NCBI GenBank assembly: GCA_038373885.1
Contig: JAWZYV010016557.1
Location: forward strand, 186,001-250,000
Length of the DNA: 64,000 nucleotides
Reading direction: 5' to 3'
DNA from: Cheiracanthium punctorium
Taxonomy: Eukaryota; Arthropoda; Arachnida; Araneae; Cheiracanthiidae
Part shown: positions 24,279 through 34,129 of the stretch, one piece after another
How positions within the stretch are numbered: the first letter of the stretch is position 1
How the letters are laid out: the number at the start of each line of letters is the position of its first letter
Made by a program: the position numbers and the translations under genes
The notes under the pieces: model-generated
What the model saw: the letters and a program-made list of their open reading frames with translations, nothing else
The model's database searches: none
Told to the model about the DNA's origin: nothing

Positions 24279-24341
24279 GAAGGGCTTGGACTGAAGAAGT
24301 TCAAAACAATTTTTGAACGAAACGCGTATCCTTTTTCCTTT
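24279..24341 (+). ncRNA. hammerhead ribozyme-like motif (type I)
   Basis: The conserved core strand CTGAAGA (24291-24297; fits CUGANGA) is followed by stem II, GTTCAAAA-CAAT-TTTTGAAC (24299-24318), then GAAA (24319-24322). Stem III is minimal, two pairs around a GC loop (A24322-C24323 with G24326-T24327), and the cleavage triplet G-U-A ends at 24328. Stem I pairs GGA (24288-24290) with TCC (24329-24331). After an internal loop it pairs GAAGGG (24279-24284) with TCCTTT (24336-24341). One extra A between the core and stem II (24298) departs from the consensus. Penelope-like retroelements are known to carry minimal hammerheads with very short stem III. Self-cleavage is untested. Confidence 0.55.
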
Positions 24342-24476
24342 TACTTCTTATGTGTGTTTTTTACAAAGTTTTTTAATTACTTTAAGGCTAAGGTTCTGGG
24401 AAGTTGTGCAAGGGTACTGACCTATAGTTGATGCTGGGAAATATTCTTAAGGTTAAATAGAATAGTAGTATCAAGG

Positions 24477-25916
24477 ATGGCGTTTCTAGTGAAAGCCAGG
24501 AAGGCAGACTTGCAGGAATTAGCCGAGGAAATGGGGGAGCAGATCACTCCGGGAATGAAAGTCTTGGACTTAAAAAACCTCATCACAAACAGTGCGAGGT
24601 ATGAGGAGGAGATAATTAAGGATCTGCTGGAAGCCATAGTTGAGCAGAGAAAAGAAAGGGAAGCTAAGGAGCTGGAAAGGGAAGCTAAGCAGCTGGAAAG
24701 GGAAGCTAAGCAGCTGGAAAGGGAGGCTAAGGAGTTTGAATCCAGGAGGAATCTAGAATTAGCTAAACTGAAATTGGAGTCTGACGAACGGATGGCGATT
24801 GAAAAATTAAGATTGGAACGGGAGATGAGGAGTTCTACTCATGTTTCCATAAATTCAGAATCGCAAAGAAAGAGCTTGGACGAAATAATTAGAACTATTG
24901 GATTGTTGACCGTGAAACCACCCAGCAAACCGGAGGGATGGGATTTCTTTTTTACAAGTTTAGAAAAGGCTTTCGCAAGTGAGGGGGTAGACGAGACGCA
25001 AAAGGCTAAAATTTTGCTATGCCTCCTGGGGGAGAGAGCGGATAACATCCTGTCTGGGCTGGAAGAGGTGAGATATGATTATGTCGCGGTCAAGGAAGCG
25101 GTGTTGCGTGAATTCCAACCCTCACCGCAAATTTGTCTTGAAAATTTCAGGAGGGCAAAGCGCAATCCTGGGGAAAATTTTGTCCAGTTCGCATCAAGGT
25201 TGAGATCAATTTGGGACTATTGCTGCAAACTGAGAAAAGCATCCGACATGGAAAGTGTGATGCAGTTAATAGTTGCGGACAGGTTGATCTCCACCTTGGA
25301 TACGGAAACTGCGACCCACATTAGCATAAAACAAGGGGAAGGTTGGCTAAAACCCCTAGATTTAGCTGGAGAATGTGATGTTTTTGAGGAAGCACTAGTG
25401 CCTCCTGACGCTTTAAAATTATTGCGGGGGACAGTTGGTATCTCGGAAGGCGAAAAGTCTGTGGAAGATGCAAGGGGGGAGCAGAAAGAAGCAGGGGAGG
25501 GGACGAACATCTGGTCTCTGCAAGTTCAAATAGAGGAAAGTGACTCGAAAGGAGAAGGCTATCTTGAGGACCCCCCGGGGCGTGAAGGAACCGATTTTCG
25601 TAGAGAGCAGCAGGACTGTTCTGATTTATCGCAGGGAAAAGGCAATTGCCATTTGGAGGAAGAATTTTTATTCCAACGAGAGAAGGTGCTGGGGGAACCC
25701 ATTAAGCAGTTGGTAGTTCCTGTAGGCAGAGGGGCAAAAGTTGTGCAGCTGGCCCGCGATTCGAATGGTCAGCTGAATAAGCCGATAAGGGATAGAGCTC
25801 CAATTACTCCAGTAGCGAGACCAGGACTACGATTTCGAGTGGGGAATGTAGACATGCGGATAGGGGCAGATGGAATCCCAATACAAGAACTTAGACTTTT
25901 CTACCTTCCAGTTTGA
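24477..25916 (+). CDS. Gypsy gag fused to integrase remnant, 479 aa
   Basis: Structural protein of a Ty3/Gypsy element, expected to form virus-like particles in the cytoplasm. The start at MAFLVKARKADLQ is typical of arthropod Gypsy gags. Residues ~45-120 are a charged coiled coil with three LEREAKQ-type heptads. Residues ~150-290 form the retrotransposon gag domain (FFTSLEKAFASEG; later LIVADRLISTLD). From about residue 365 the sequence resembles the linker before integrase, and ~408-458 the integrase N-terminal region (KQLVVPVGRGAKVVQLARDS; APITPVARPG). An in-frame deletion therefore removed zinc knuckle, protease, reverse transcriptase and RNase H. Residues after ~459 and the stop come from the foldback element inserted at 25853. 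The frame is otherwise intact, so a gag product is conceivable. Confidence 0.88.
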   Translation: MAFLVKARKADLQELAEEMGEQITPGMKVLDLKNLITNSARYEEEIIKDLLEAIVEQRKEREAKELEREAKQLEREAKQLEREAKEFESRRNLELAKLKLESDERMAIEKLRLEREMRSSTHVSINSESQRKSLDEIIRTIGLLTVKPPSKPEGWDFFFTSLEKAFASEGVDETQKAKILLCLLGERADNILSGLEEVRYDYVAVKEAVLREFQPSPQICLENFRRAKRNPGENFVQFASRLRSIWDYCCKLRKASDMESVMQLIVADRLISTLDTETATHISIKQGEGWLKPLDLAGECDVFEEALVPPDALKLLRGTVGISEGEKSVEDARGEQKEAGEGTNIWSLQVQIEESDSKGEGYLEDPPGREGTDFRREQQDCSDLSQGKGNCHLEEEFLFQREKVLGEPIKQLVVPVGRGAKVVQLARDSNGQLNKPIRDRAPITPVARPGLRFRVGNVDMRIGADGIPIQELRLFYLPV

Positions 25917-26353
25917 CAGGGGAAAATACGAGCGCGCGCAGGGAGAAATGTATTAGAAGATGGGTTCGTGGGGAAAAGGACTTCCAGGTTTTTAAGCAAG
26001 CGCGTTACATGGCTATTTATTAATCCTGCGATCTATTCTCGTTTTTTTTTCTTTTTGTAATTGAAATGAACAATTGCTATTACAAATGTATTTATTATAT
26101 ATTATGTGCGTATACTTAGACCTTTTTAAGCATGGGCAATTAATTGTGCAGTCCGTTCTCGTTTTTTTTCTCTTTTTTTTTTTTTTTTTGAAGGGGGGAA
26201 GGGTAATTGAAATTAATAATTGTTACAAATATATTTATTATATATTTATAATAAATACATATATATGTGTGCATATATGTATTTACTCACATATAAAGTA
26301 ATGTATTGTCCATAAAGTAATGTATTTATTATTTATATATATATATGAATATA

Positions 26354-26540
26354 TCAGTGGCGTAGCTACAGGGGGGGGTTAACCCCCCCCCCCCCGATAA
26401 GGAATTTTTTTGTCATACAAAACATATTTTCTTCACACTCGCACAACACACACACACACGCACATATATACACATATACATGAATTGTTGTAGTCGTAAC
26501 CCCCCCCCCCTCTATGAAAAATTTCTCCCTACGCCACTGG
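26354..26540 (+). mobile_element. CAGTGGCGTAG MITE in the left foldback arm
   Basis: Termini CAGTGGCGTAGCTAC and CCTACGCCACTG enclose G/C homopolymers and CACACACACGCACATATA. Flanks GAATATAT/GAATGAAT match at 6 of 8. The counterpart in the right arm is at 28599-28774. Confidence 0.75.
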
Positions 26541-27344
26541 AATGAATACTTTTTAATTTACTATATACAATAACTTAGACTTAATAATGATTAGAAGTCA
26601 GAATAATTTTAACTAATATTGCAATGGCCACTATATTAAAAAGGATGTCAATAAATAAAAAGAAATAAATGAGATTACAAACGACTTCCTAAAAAAAGTT
26701 CATACATTTTTTTCATTTTTAAAATAAGGGTTACGCTTTTCAACATACGTCTCCAACCAGTCTCTTAAAAGAAGTTAGTGTATCCTTCCCCTTCTGTGTC
26801 AATCGTTGCATTGCATTTGGGCAATCGGAAAACAACGACGATCAGGGTTGAGAAATTCAAAATACTATTACCATAATCTTAGAAAACTTGACGCCAGAAT
26901 TATTTAAACTACCGTTGTAATTTCATATATTGAGTCTTTCACACAGCATCAAGATATTGAGTTTTTGGTACTGCTGAGACGCAACGTGTGCGTTTGGGCC
27001 ATCGGGGAGCAACGACGATCAGGGATGGAGAATCGCAGCCACCATTTCTATTCGATAAGAGGTAGCAGTAGAAACAAAGACAATAAATTATATTTTCATT
27101 CTGCCATTAGAGTGTAATCTATGAGAGCTATTTTGTTTGCTCCTGTTAAAGTGCTTTAAATACTACACACGCTACATTACTGGCAGACTATATTTTTACG
27201 AACGCCATTTACTGCACAAACTCCAAAAACTAGTTATTGCTCGTGAATTTTTTCGTAAACAAGATGGTTGCCTAACCTTGCTTGCGTTAACAAGATTCAG
27301 CAGTATAGGCACCCTATAAAAAATACTGGTCCTAGGATACAGGC

Positions 27345-27535
27345 ACGTATCCAAAAAAAAAACACTTCGGGGGAGGGGGATCCGAAAATTTCGGGGGGGG
27401 GGGGGGTCCAAAGAGTATAAACGGCAGAATTTCACACAAAAATACTATATCATTACCATTTTAGTAACAAAATTCCAATTTTCGAGGGGGTCTGGACCCC
27501 CTAAATACGTCCTTGCTAGGATACGCCCAAATATT
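27345..27535. repeat. G-rich MITE-like repeat in the foldback loop
   Basis: CAGGCACGTATCCA near 27340 and AATACGTCCTTG near 27515 bracket two poly-G segments and TTAGTAACAAAATTCCAATTTTCG. It is related to 40566-40732. Ends are only roughly complementary, so limits are approximate. Confidence 0.45.
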
Positions 27536-27819
27536 TTCTGTCTTATGACTGGTTGCATTAAACAATTTATTTATAATGAAGCGGGTGCTGGAGACAGGGG
27601 AATGAGAGGGACTGTTGCACATGATCCCGTGGACATTGGAAGTCTGTGCTTAGTAAATTGAATAATTTCGAGTTTTATAAAACGAAAAATAAATAAATAA
27701 AAATAAACCAACTTTAATTCTAGTAAAAAGTAAATTTCCTTCTACCTCAAAATAAGTCTTATAGTCTATCAAATAAAAGTAAAATCGCACCGAAGTACTG
27801 AGCGAATTATACCTTCATC

Positions 27820-27990
27820 CATGGGCATACTTAATGCGCCGGCAGAATATTTCCCAGGGGGGTGCGAAGACTACTTCAACGCATGGTTACCTTGTTGGAA
27901 AGAGCAAAAAAGCAAGGGAAAACACTGCATACAAAAATCCAGGGGGGCATTGCCCCCCTTGCCCTATGCTGCCGGCGCCCATGCCTTCAT
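27820..27990. repeat. MITE-like repeat with GGGC-CCGGCAG ends
   Basis: CATGGGCATACTTAATGCGCCGGCAG at the left is partly inverted at the right (CTGCCGGCGCCCATG near 27969-27983). Poly-G/C segments inside. Short frames in three phases here are overlaps of this repeat, not genes. Confidence 0.5.
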
Positions 27991-28598
27991 CTCAGATGTT
28001 GGAACTATCTTATCTTATTTACCTATCCTATTGTATCTTATTATTATCGTATATGTTCTTCTTATCGAACTAAAACGTCAATGGTTATGATTCCCCTTCC
28101 CTGATCGTCGTTGCTCCCCGACACCCCAAACGCAGACGTTGGGTCTCAGCTGTACCAAAGACCTAATTATGTTAATTATGTTGATGCTGCATGAAAGACT
28201 TAATATATGCAATTACAACAGTAGTTTAAATAATTCTGGCGTCAAGTTCTCTAAGATTATGGTAATATTCTGAATTCCTCAACCCTGATAGTCGTTGCTT
28301 CCCGATTACCCAAATGCAACGATTGACACAGGAGGAGAAAGGTACACTAACTTTAAGAGACTCGTTAGAGACGTATGTTGAAAAGCGTAACCATTATTTT
28401 AAAAATGAAAAAAAAAATGTATGAACTTTTTTAGGAAGTGTTTTGTAATCTGATTTATTTCTTTTTATTTATTGACATCCTTTTTAATAAAGTTAGTGGC
28501 CATTGCAATATTAGTTAAAATAATTGTGACCTCAAGTCATTATTAAGTATTGTACTTATTATTAAGTATAAGTAAGTAACAAATTATTTATATATTCC

Positions 28599-28774
28599 AG
28601 TGGCGTAGACAGAAATTTTTCTGGGGGGGGGGGGAGTGGTTACGACTACTGCAATTCGTGTATCGTAATGAGCTGTATACATATGTTGTGTATACGTGAA
28701 GAAAATGCATTTTGTATGACAAAAAATTCGTCATGGGGGGTTATAACCCCTCTACCCAGTAACCATGCCACTGA
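28599..28774 (-). mobile_element. CAGTGGCGTAG MITE in the right foldback arm
   Basis: The CAGTGGCGTAGACAG terminus and the CATGCCACTG terminus enclose GGTTACGACTACTGCAATTC. Flanks ATATATTC/ATATTTTC match at 7 of 8. Its mirror position in the inverted arm relative to 26354-26540 shows that the arms were once identical here. Confidence 0.75.
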
Positions 28775-29312
28775 TATTTTCCTATATATAAGTAATAAAT
28801 GCATTACTTTATAGTAACAATCGTTCAGACACATATATATGTATTTATAAATATATAATAAATCCATATGTAACTATTATTAATTTCTCTTCGGAGCAAT
28901 CGAGACGACAGCCTCCTGGTTAAGGGTCTCAATTAACAAAAATCTCAAATCAAATAAAATTATTAATTTTAATTACCAAAAGACAAGAAAAAAAAAAGAG
29001 AGAACAAACTGCACAATTAACTGGGAATGTAACCGATGCTTAAAAACTGCTAAGTGTACATACATAATATATAATAAATACATTTGTGGCAATTTTTTAT
29101 TTCAACTACCAAAAGAAAAAAAAAACGGGGAAAAAAAGAAAGAGAGCAAACCGCACGATTAATAAATTAGCACGATCCTTGCTTAAAAACGTCGAAGTAC
29201 TTTTCCCCACGAATCCATCTTCTAATGCATTTCTCCCTGCGCGCGCGCGTGTTTTCCCCAATCAAACTTTTGGGTAGAAAAGTCTGTTTTTCTGTTAGGA
29301 TTCCATCTGCCC

Positions 29313-29653
29313 CTATCCGCACGTGGAATGTAGATCGTATCGGTCCAATTGACGCTCCAAGCTCTGAGGGTCATAAATATATTTTATGTTTGATCGACCT
29401 TTATGGTAGGTGGGCGGAGGAGGTACTGTTAAGAAATTTGTCAGCGAAGACAACTTGTGAGGCCCTCTTCGAAATTTTCTCGCGGACGGGGATCCCGAAC
29501 GTAAAAGCATCAAATAATGGGACAAACTTTGAGGAAAAGTTGACTCGGGGATTTGTGGAAAAAATACGACCCTACAATTTCAAAGGTGGAGGTATACAAT
29601 TACCCTTTGACCGGGGAAAGATCACAAAGCTGCTGATGCTCTTTCGAGATTGA
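29313..29653 (+). pseudogene. Gypsy integrase core remnant
   Basis: The open frame continues the integrase catalytic core on the far side of the foldback insertion. WNVDRIGPI carries the first catalytic Asp, followed by HKYILCLIDLYGRWAE and IFSRTGIPNV. The segment normally reading S-D-x-GTNF here reads S-N-NGTNF, so the second catalytic Asp is Asn. The sequence then degenerates and stops at 29653. The catalytic Glu is missing. This, with the deletion upstream, makes the host element unable to integrate on its own. The long frame 29225-29653 begins within foldback sequence and is not a natural start. Confidence 0.85.
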
Positions 29654-29949
29654 GGCAAGATTGAGGTGTAGAATAAAAGTTTCTATTTTTATTTTTATTT
29701 TAATCGGAAAATTACTTTTTTTTGTTATTTTCATTGTGTTAATTACTTAGTATAATATGTGTCATTTAGTGTATCATTTACTCTTGAAATATTTGGTGTT
29801 GAATCAGAACCCCTGGATCTGATTAGTATTGTAAGGGCAGTCATTCTACCCTTCTTTGTTATGTATCATTTTCTAATGTACATCATCATTATGTATGGTG
29901 GGACAAATTTAGGCAATTAAGAAGCCTAATTTTGGTCTTGGGTGGGGGT
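29654..29949. other. Gypsy 3' untranslated region with polypurine tract
   Basis: AT-rich non-coding stretch between the integrase remnant and the right LTR. It ends in a purine-rich GGTGGGGGT immediately before the LTR, the expected plus-strand primer position. Confidence 0.6.
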
Positions 29950-30397
29950 TGTAGGGAACCCACTGAGTTTTCACCCCCTCTTGTAGGATGACGAAAAGAT
30001 ATGATGACCCACGGTGATGCTCTCCGAACGGAGAGAAGAGAGAACGCGGGGGGGACGAAGCAAGGGGCTTGTGTCCTGGGGGTCATCTAAGGAGGCGAGG
30101 GAAAGAGAAAAAACAGATCACTTGACTAGCAGCGGAGAGATGCACTGATGCGGACGCCAGTTAGGAGATTTCCCGAGACTCTCCGATGGAATAGCATCAG
30201 AAGGATGTTGTATGTCATATATATATATTTAAAGTCCAACCTGTAAATATGATTATATCTGTATATATAATAAATAATTAGTCTCGACATCAGGCTCGAT
30301 TAATTGCATCCACAACATGTATTCAAACCGTGGAATTTGTCAGCAGTTCCCGCTACCAAATTGCACCTTAACGACATTTCGACGGGCGGACCCTACA
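29950..30397 (+). repeat. Gypsy 3' LTR (448 bp)
   Basis: Near-identical to 22831-23282. The minus-strand short frame present in both LTRs (22749-22967 and 29889-30086) is a repeat artefact. Confidence 0.93.
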
Positions 30398-30599
30398 CAT
30401 TATGTTTTACTTTTTCAGTTTTTTATTAATATCTTCTAAAATAATTCGATTTTCGAAATTTAAGTCAGCTTATCAGGTTTCTCGGAATTTTGCGAATCCG
30501 TGGACATGTTTCTCGAGATACAAATTCCCATGGTTTAGGAGAACATAGTCCAACAAGCTCTTGACAGCAGCCGTTACTTTTTTTCTTATAATAGAGAGA

Positions 30600-31466
30600 T
30601 ACCTAATATTAGAGATTCGAGTGAAAAAATTTTGAAAAAATTTTTTTATATCTTTAATTTTGAGGATTTTTAAAGTTTTGTAGTAACATTTTTTTAACTA
30701 GCCGCGAAGGCGGCCAGCTTCGCCACCCTATACATTACTGTTCTTTATACTCAGTGCAGTGTTGGCCAAATTACTGGACTCATTTTAATGAAAATCATGG
30801 TTCTTTGTTTTAACAGTACTTTTCATTCAATTCATTCAGTTAGGGTTGCTACAAATTTTCAGCGTCATCATAAAAGCCGATTTTGGCCATGGTGGCGATG
30901 CCAAGTACTAACATTTCAAAATGTATGAAAATACATTATGTGACATTTCCATTCATAAAATGATTATAAAAGTACTGTATTGGGTGATAAACTATTGTAC
31001 AAATTCCTGCAGAAATATTTCTTAATTGCAGAAGTTGTGGGCTTTCTCAAATTAGTGTGTGTCGTTCTATTCATGAGCTTCATGTTTCCAGTTCAGGAAC
31101 GTGCACACTCAAAGATTGTAACTGTGGCTTGTTGAAAATGTTTGTGGCAATAGTTATAATATCTTGAAATTTGGGTTTTTTTTTCCCGTATTGTGGTTCT
31201 GTTTTGCTTATGGTAATAAAAAAGTGTGTAAAGTGTTAAAATAAAAAACTGACTGTGATTAAAAGCGTTGTTATTTAAAAAGGTTTGTTTTGTTTCCATT
31301 TCATCCGTCAATAAAATAAACGAACCAAGAAAATGGAATGTTTGACAAGTGGCATCCGCTTACAGGACGAAATGGCGATCTAAAGGAAACGAAACAACGG
31401 ATGCACTTTAAAGCTATAAGCTAGTAAGTTCATTAACTGAATATACTATTATAAAAATTTTAAAAT
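30600..31466. other. gap region without recognisable gene
   Basis: At 30703-30740 a minus-strand CTAG end with GGCGAAGCTGGCCGCCTTCG could be another Helitron-like 3' terminus. Otherwise AT-rich sequence with short frames only. Confidence 0.4.
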
Positions 31467-34129
31467 ATGGAAAATTTATTACGAAATCGTAAGCCTTTAA
31501 GGCAGTCGTTTACAAATGATGCAAATGCTTTAAAAGCAGAGATCCGGAAAGATGACATAGATGTTGATCAACTCCGAGTATTGAACTCGCAGTTAGAACG
31601 TAAATTCAATAAACTGGATGAAGTTCAGTCAGAAATCTCTGATATTTTGCTGAAATTCCGAAAATGAAATCGAGTATTTGATTTTGAAACTGATGAAACA
31701 TATCACGATAAATACATCGGTTTAAAAAGAAAGGTAGAAAGCAAAATAGCGAATTCCATTCCTGTAGTGGAGTTGAAACGGAGCTTCAGGCACATGGAAT
31801 TTTTGATATAGAGATACGAAGTATGGAAGATGAATTTAAATAGGAATTATCGGTTCTAGATAAAGACGAAATTTGTGGATACATTCCAAGGGTGAAATTC
31901 AAATATATAAGTTCCTTACTTCGGAAATATTAGATTAAAATTAACGTTTCTGGAAGAGATGCTCCAGAGATAGGATTGTTAATAGGAGCAGATTATTCTG
32001 AACAATTGATGAAAAATAATGTCCTTCAGATCGATAAAATCCCCATTGCTATTGAAATCATAAACACTTTTCAACCTTGTTGGAAAGTGTTAACAAATCT
32101 GGGTTGGACACTACAAGTCCAGGTGAATAATCAAGCTACCTTGCTCAATACCGTCGGACTTTGCTATTTAGATCTCACAGAACTTTGGGATCTAGAGGCA
32201 ATTGGCATAAAAGATCCGGCAGGAGTGAACACAAAAGAGAATTTAGATGCCGAAACTATCAAATTCTTTCAAGAAAATATCAAAGTAATCGAAGGCAATA
32301 GATATAAAGTCTGTTTGTCTTGGAAGAATAATCATCGGATTCTTGGCGATTACAAAGCCAAAGCGGAAAAGAGGCTTATCGCTAATACCCGAAGAAGACT
32401 TCAGAAAATAGGATGATGCTATTAAAAGCTGGCACGATGAAGGTATAATAGAAATAGATCCAAATAATGGTGCTACGGGTCACTATTTAGGTCATCAAGC
32501 AGTAATCAGGAATTCCAGCCTGACTACAAAGATTCGACCTGTTTTCGATGCGTCTTTAAAGGATGAAGAGGGGAATTCCTTAAATGCTTGCCTTGAAAAA
32601 GGACCTAATATGATAGAAAGCTTTCTAAACCTTTTTATTCAATTCCGACACCGTGCAATTGGTGTTACCGCTGACATAAGAAAGGCTTTTCTGCAAAGCT
32701 TGTGTGCTAAGGACAGAGACTTCTTGAAATTCCTGTGGTGGAAGGATACCAGTCGAAACGAAATTGTTTCCTATAGGCACTATCGTGTTCCGTTCGGCCT
32801 TTCCTCAAGTCCATTCTTGTTGGGAGCAACATTTTTCCACTATTTGGATAATGCTCCACAGGATTTAAGAGGAACAGCGATTAGATTAAAGACATCATTC
32901 CATGTCGACAATTGTATTGCCAGTTTCGAAACAGAAGAGGAAGTAGCCACATTCAAAGAAGACTCTCGAATTCTGATGTCTTCAGGAGGGTTTGACCTTA
33001 GAGGGGGGGGGTGGATTGCTGCACCATTCAGAAGCATGAGCATGATTTCCGGGGAGGTGATTTCGCCCCCGGAATCACCCCCCCGGTGACCTTTTCTGAG
33101 AGTGTTCATATAAAGAGATCTCTGTTGTCAGTTTCACAAAGGATCTTTGACCCTATCGGATTTAAAAGTCCTACAACATTAATTCCAAAACTGCTTCTGT
33201 AAAATCATGGAAGATGAAACTTACCTCGGATAAAAATCTTCCACAAAGCATAGAGAAGGAGTTTCAAGCCTGGCTCAAAAAGGTGCATTTCTTGAACTAT
33301 TGTAAAATTCCAAGACTTGTGATGGGACCCTTTGATGAACGCTCTATTACTCTACATTGTTTAAGTGATACAAGTAAGGTGTCTTATGCAGGATGCGTTT
33401 TCTTGCGAGCGTCTTTTAAATACAAAACTTCGATACAGTTGGTATTATCTAAATCAAGGGTAGCACCTACTAAAGAAGTAACTATTCCTAGATTAGAGTT
33501 ACTTGGAGCACTTATAGCTATCTGTTCGTTTGTATTGTCAAGTCACTTCTGCTCTCAATCTGACAAAGTGCAAAGGGTACTTTTGGAGTGATTCATCTAC
33601 AGTTTTCACTTGGATAAAAAGGGATTCCCATTGGAGTGTTTTCGTGGCGAATCGCATTTCTGAAATAAGAAGATGCACAAATCCTGAAGACTGGTATTAT
33701 ATACAGGGCTCAATCAACAACAGGCTTTAACAGGAGCAAAATAAGTGGCCTATGTATGAGGTGGCAGAAGTACACGAAAAAACACCTGATTCAGAAAGAA
33801 GAGAAAATGTGGTTTCTAGCATTTCATGCGTGACCCCAAACTTCACTGATGCATTTACTCGATTTTCTTGCTATTATAAGAATGTGAGGGTGTTAGCTTG
33901 GATTTTTAGATCTTTTAATATCACTAGTCATGGGAAAAATGCAAAATATAAAGAGTTAACCTCGGGAGAAGTGAGTTCTGCAGAAAAAAGGTTGTTATAT
34001 TTGATACAAGCTGAGAGTTTTCATAATGCAGATCGTAAGGCCTTAAAGGGTATACATACATTTAAGGATGGTTGTGGACTTATTCGAGGAAGAACTAAAC
34101 TAGTTTTAGGTGAAGAAAACGAAGTGTGA
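31467..34129 (+). pseudogene. decayed BEL/Pao gag-pol relic
   Basis: Pieces in order: 31467-31667, gag N-terminus with the charged helical start typical of BEL (similar in layout to 49862). 31976-32416, protease C-terminal region (LLIGADYSEQ) into the pre-RT linker. ~32417-32609, the RT lead-in in shifted frames. 32610-33089, reverse transcriptase with VTADIRKAF and FHVDN (YVDN-type). 33214-33730, RNase H-like segment (LELLGALIA; FWSDSSTVFTW). 33752-34129, the region toward integrase. Stops and frameshifts separate the pieces, the gag zinc knuckle and protease active site are missing, and no LTRs flank it. At 33003-33085 a G/C-rich inverted stretch interrupts the RT where the family reads L-R-G-W. 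Clearly more decayed than the 49-55 kb copy. Confidence 0.85.

Larger units (their letters stand above)
24103..24383. mobile_element. palindromic insertion, 2 x 124-bp arms
   Basis: Arms 24135-24258 and 24261-24384 are inverted copies with a 2-base centre (AA at 24259-24260) and a single mismatch that I can find. The wider segment is bracketed by an 11-bp direct repeat AAGGCTAAGGT (24092-24102 and 24384-24394), as expected for an insertion. Each arm contains a hammerhead-like motif (separate entries). The ribozyme motif and inverted layout suggest derivation from a Penelope-like element terminus, but no Penelope coding sequence is present, so that origin is inference. Confidence 0.75.
25853..29324. 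mobile_element. foldback-type element, 3.5 kb with kilobase-scale TIRs
   Basis: Inserted in the Gypsy integrase region and flanked by the 10-bp direct repeat GGAATGTAGA (25843-25852 and 29325-29334). Ends begin CATGCGGATAGGGGC on the left and CGTGCGGATAGGGGC on the right. The inverted arms extend at least from 25853 to ~27060 and from ~28030 to 29324, with moderate divergence. They contain subterminal tandem blocks (ATTGAAAT / ATTTATTATATAT units ~138 bp apart near 26040-26230). Both arms carry the CAGTGGCGTAG MITE at matching positions. No transposase frame seen. Mutator-like or Foldback-like by TIR and TSD length; inference. Confidence 0.75.
22831..30397 (+). mobile_element. Ty3/Gypsy LTR retrotransposon, complete but defective
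   Basis: Flanked by the 5-bp duplication CATTA (22826-22830 and 30398-30402). LTRs are TGTAGGG...CCTACA at both ends. A primer-binding region TGGTGGCAGCGGTGGGA follows the left LTR at 23284, and a polypurine tract (GGGTGGGGG) precedes the right LTR. Order: LTR, leader, palindromic insertion, gag fused to an integrase remnant, 3.5-kb foldback element, integrase remnant, LTR. Protease, reverse transcriptase and RNase H are deleted, so it is non-autonomous. The LTRs differ by about two substitutions plus a 4-bp AT-repeat indel, pointing to a recent arrival. Confidence 0.93.
21127..30597 (-). mobile_element. possible reverse Helitron-like relic hosting later insertions
   Basis: Read on the minus strand, a 3'-type end GGCCTTGGCCCCTAG lies at 21127 and a 5'-type end TCTCTATTATAAG near 30597. 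Sequence just right of the Gypsy element (30410-30560) matches the 5' third of the Helitron-like copies near 58690-58810. Subtracting the hAT and Gypsy insertions leaves ~1.2 kb. The pairing of these two ends is tentative. Confidence 0.3.

Noticed and set aside
27821..28104. Three overlapping frames of 79-89 codons
   Set aside because: They are three phases of one G/C-rich MITE-like repeat plus AT-rich flank, with no protein features.
25853..29324. Interpretation as a reverse-transcription template-switch palindrome native to the Gypsy element
   Set aside because: The 10-bp direct repeat GGAATGTAGA at both edges and the continuity of integrase sequence after excision fit an insertion better, although only genomic copies can settle it.
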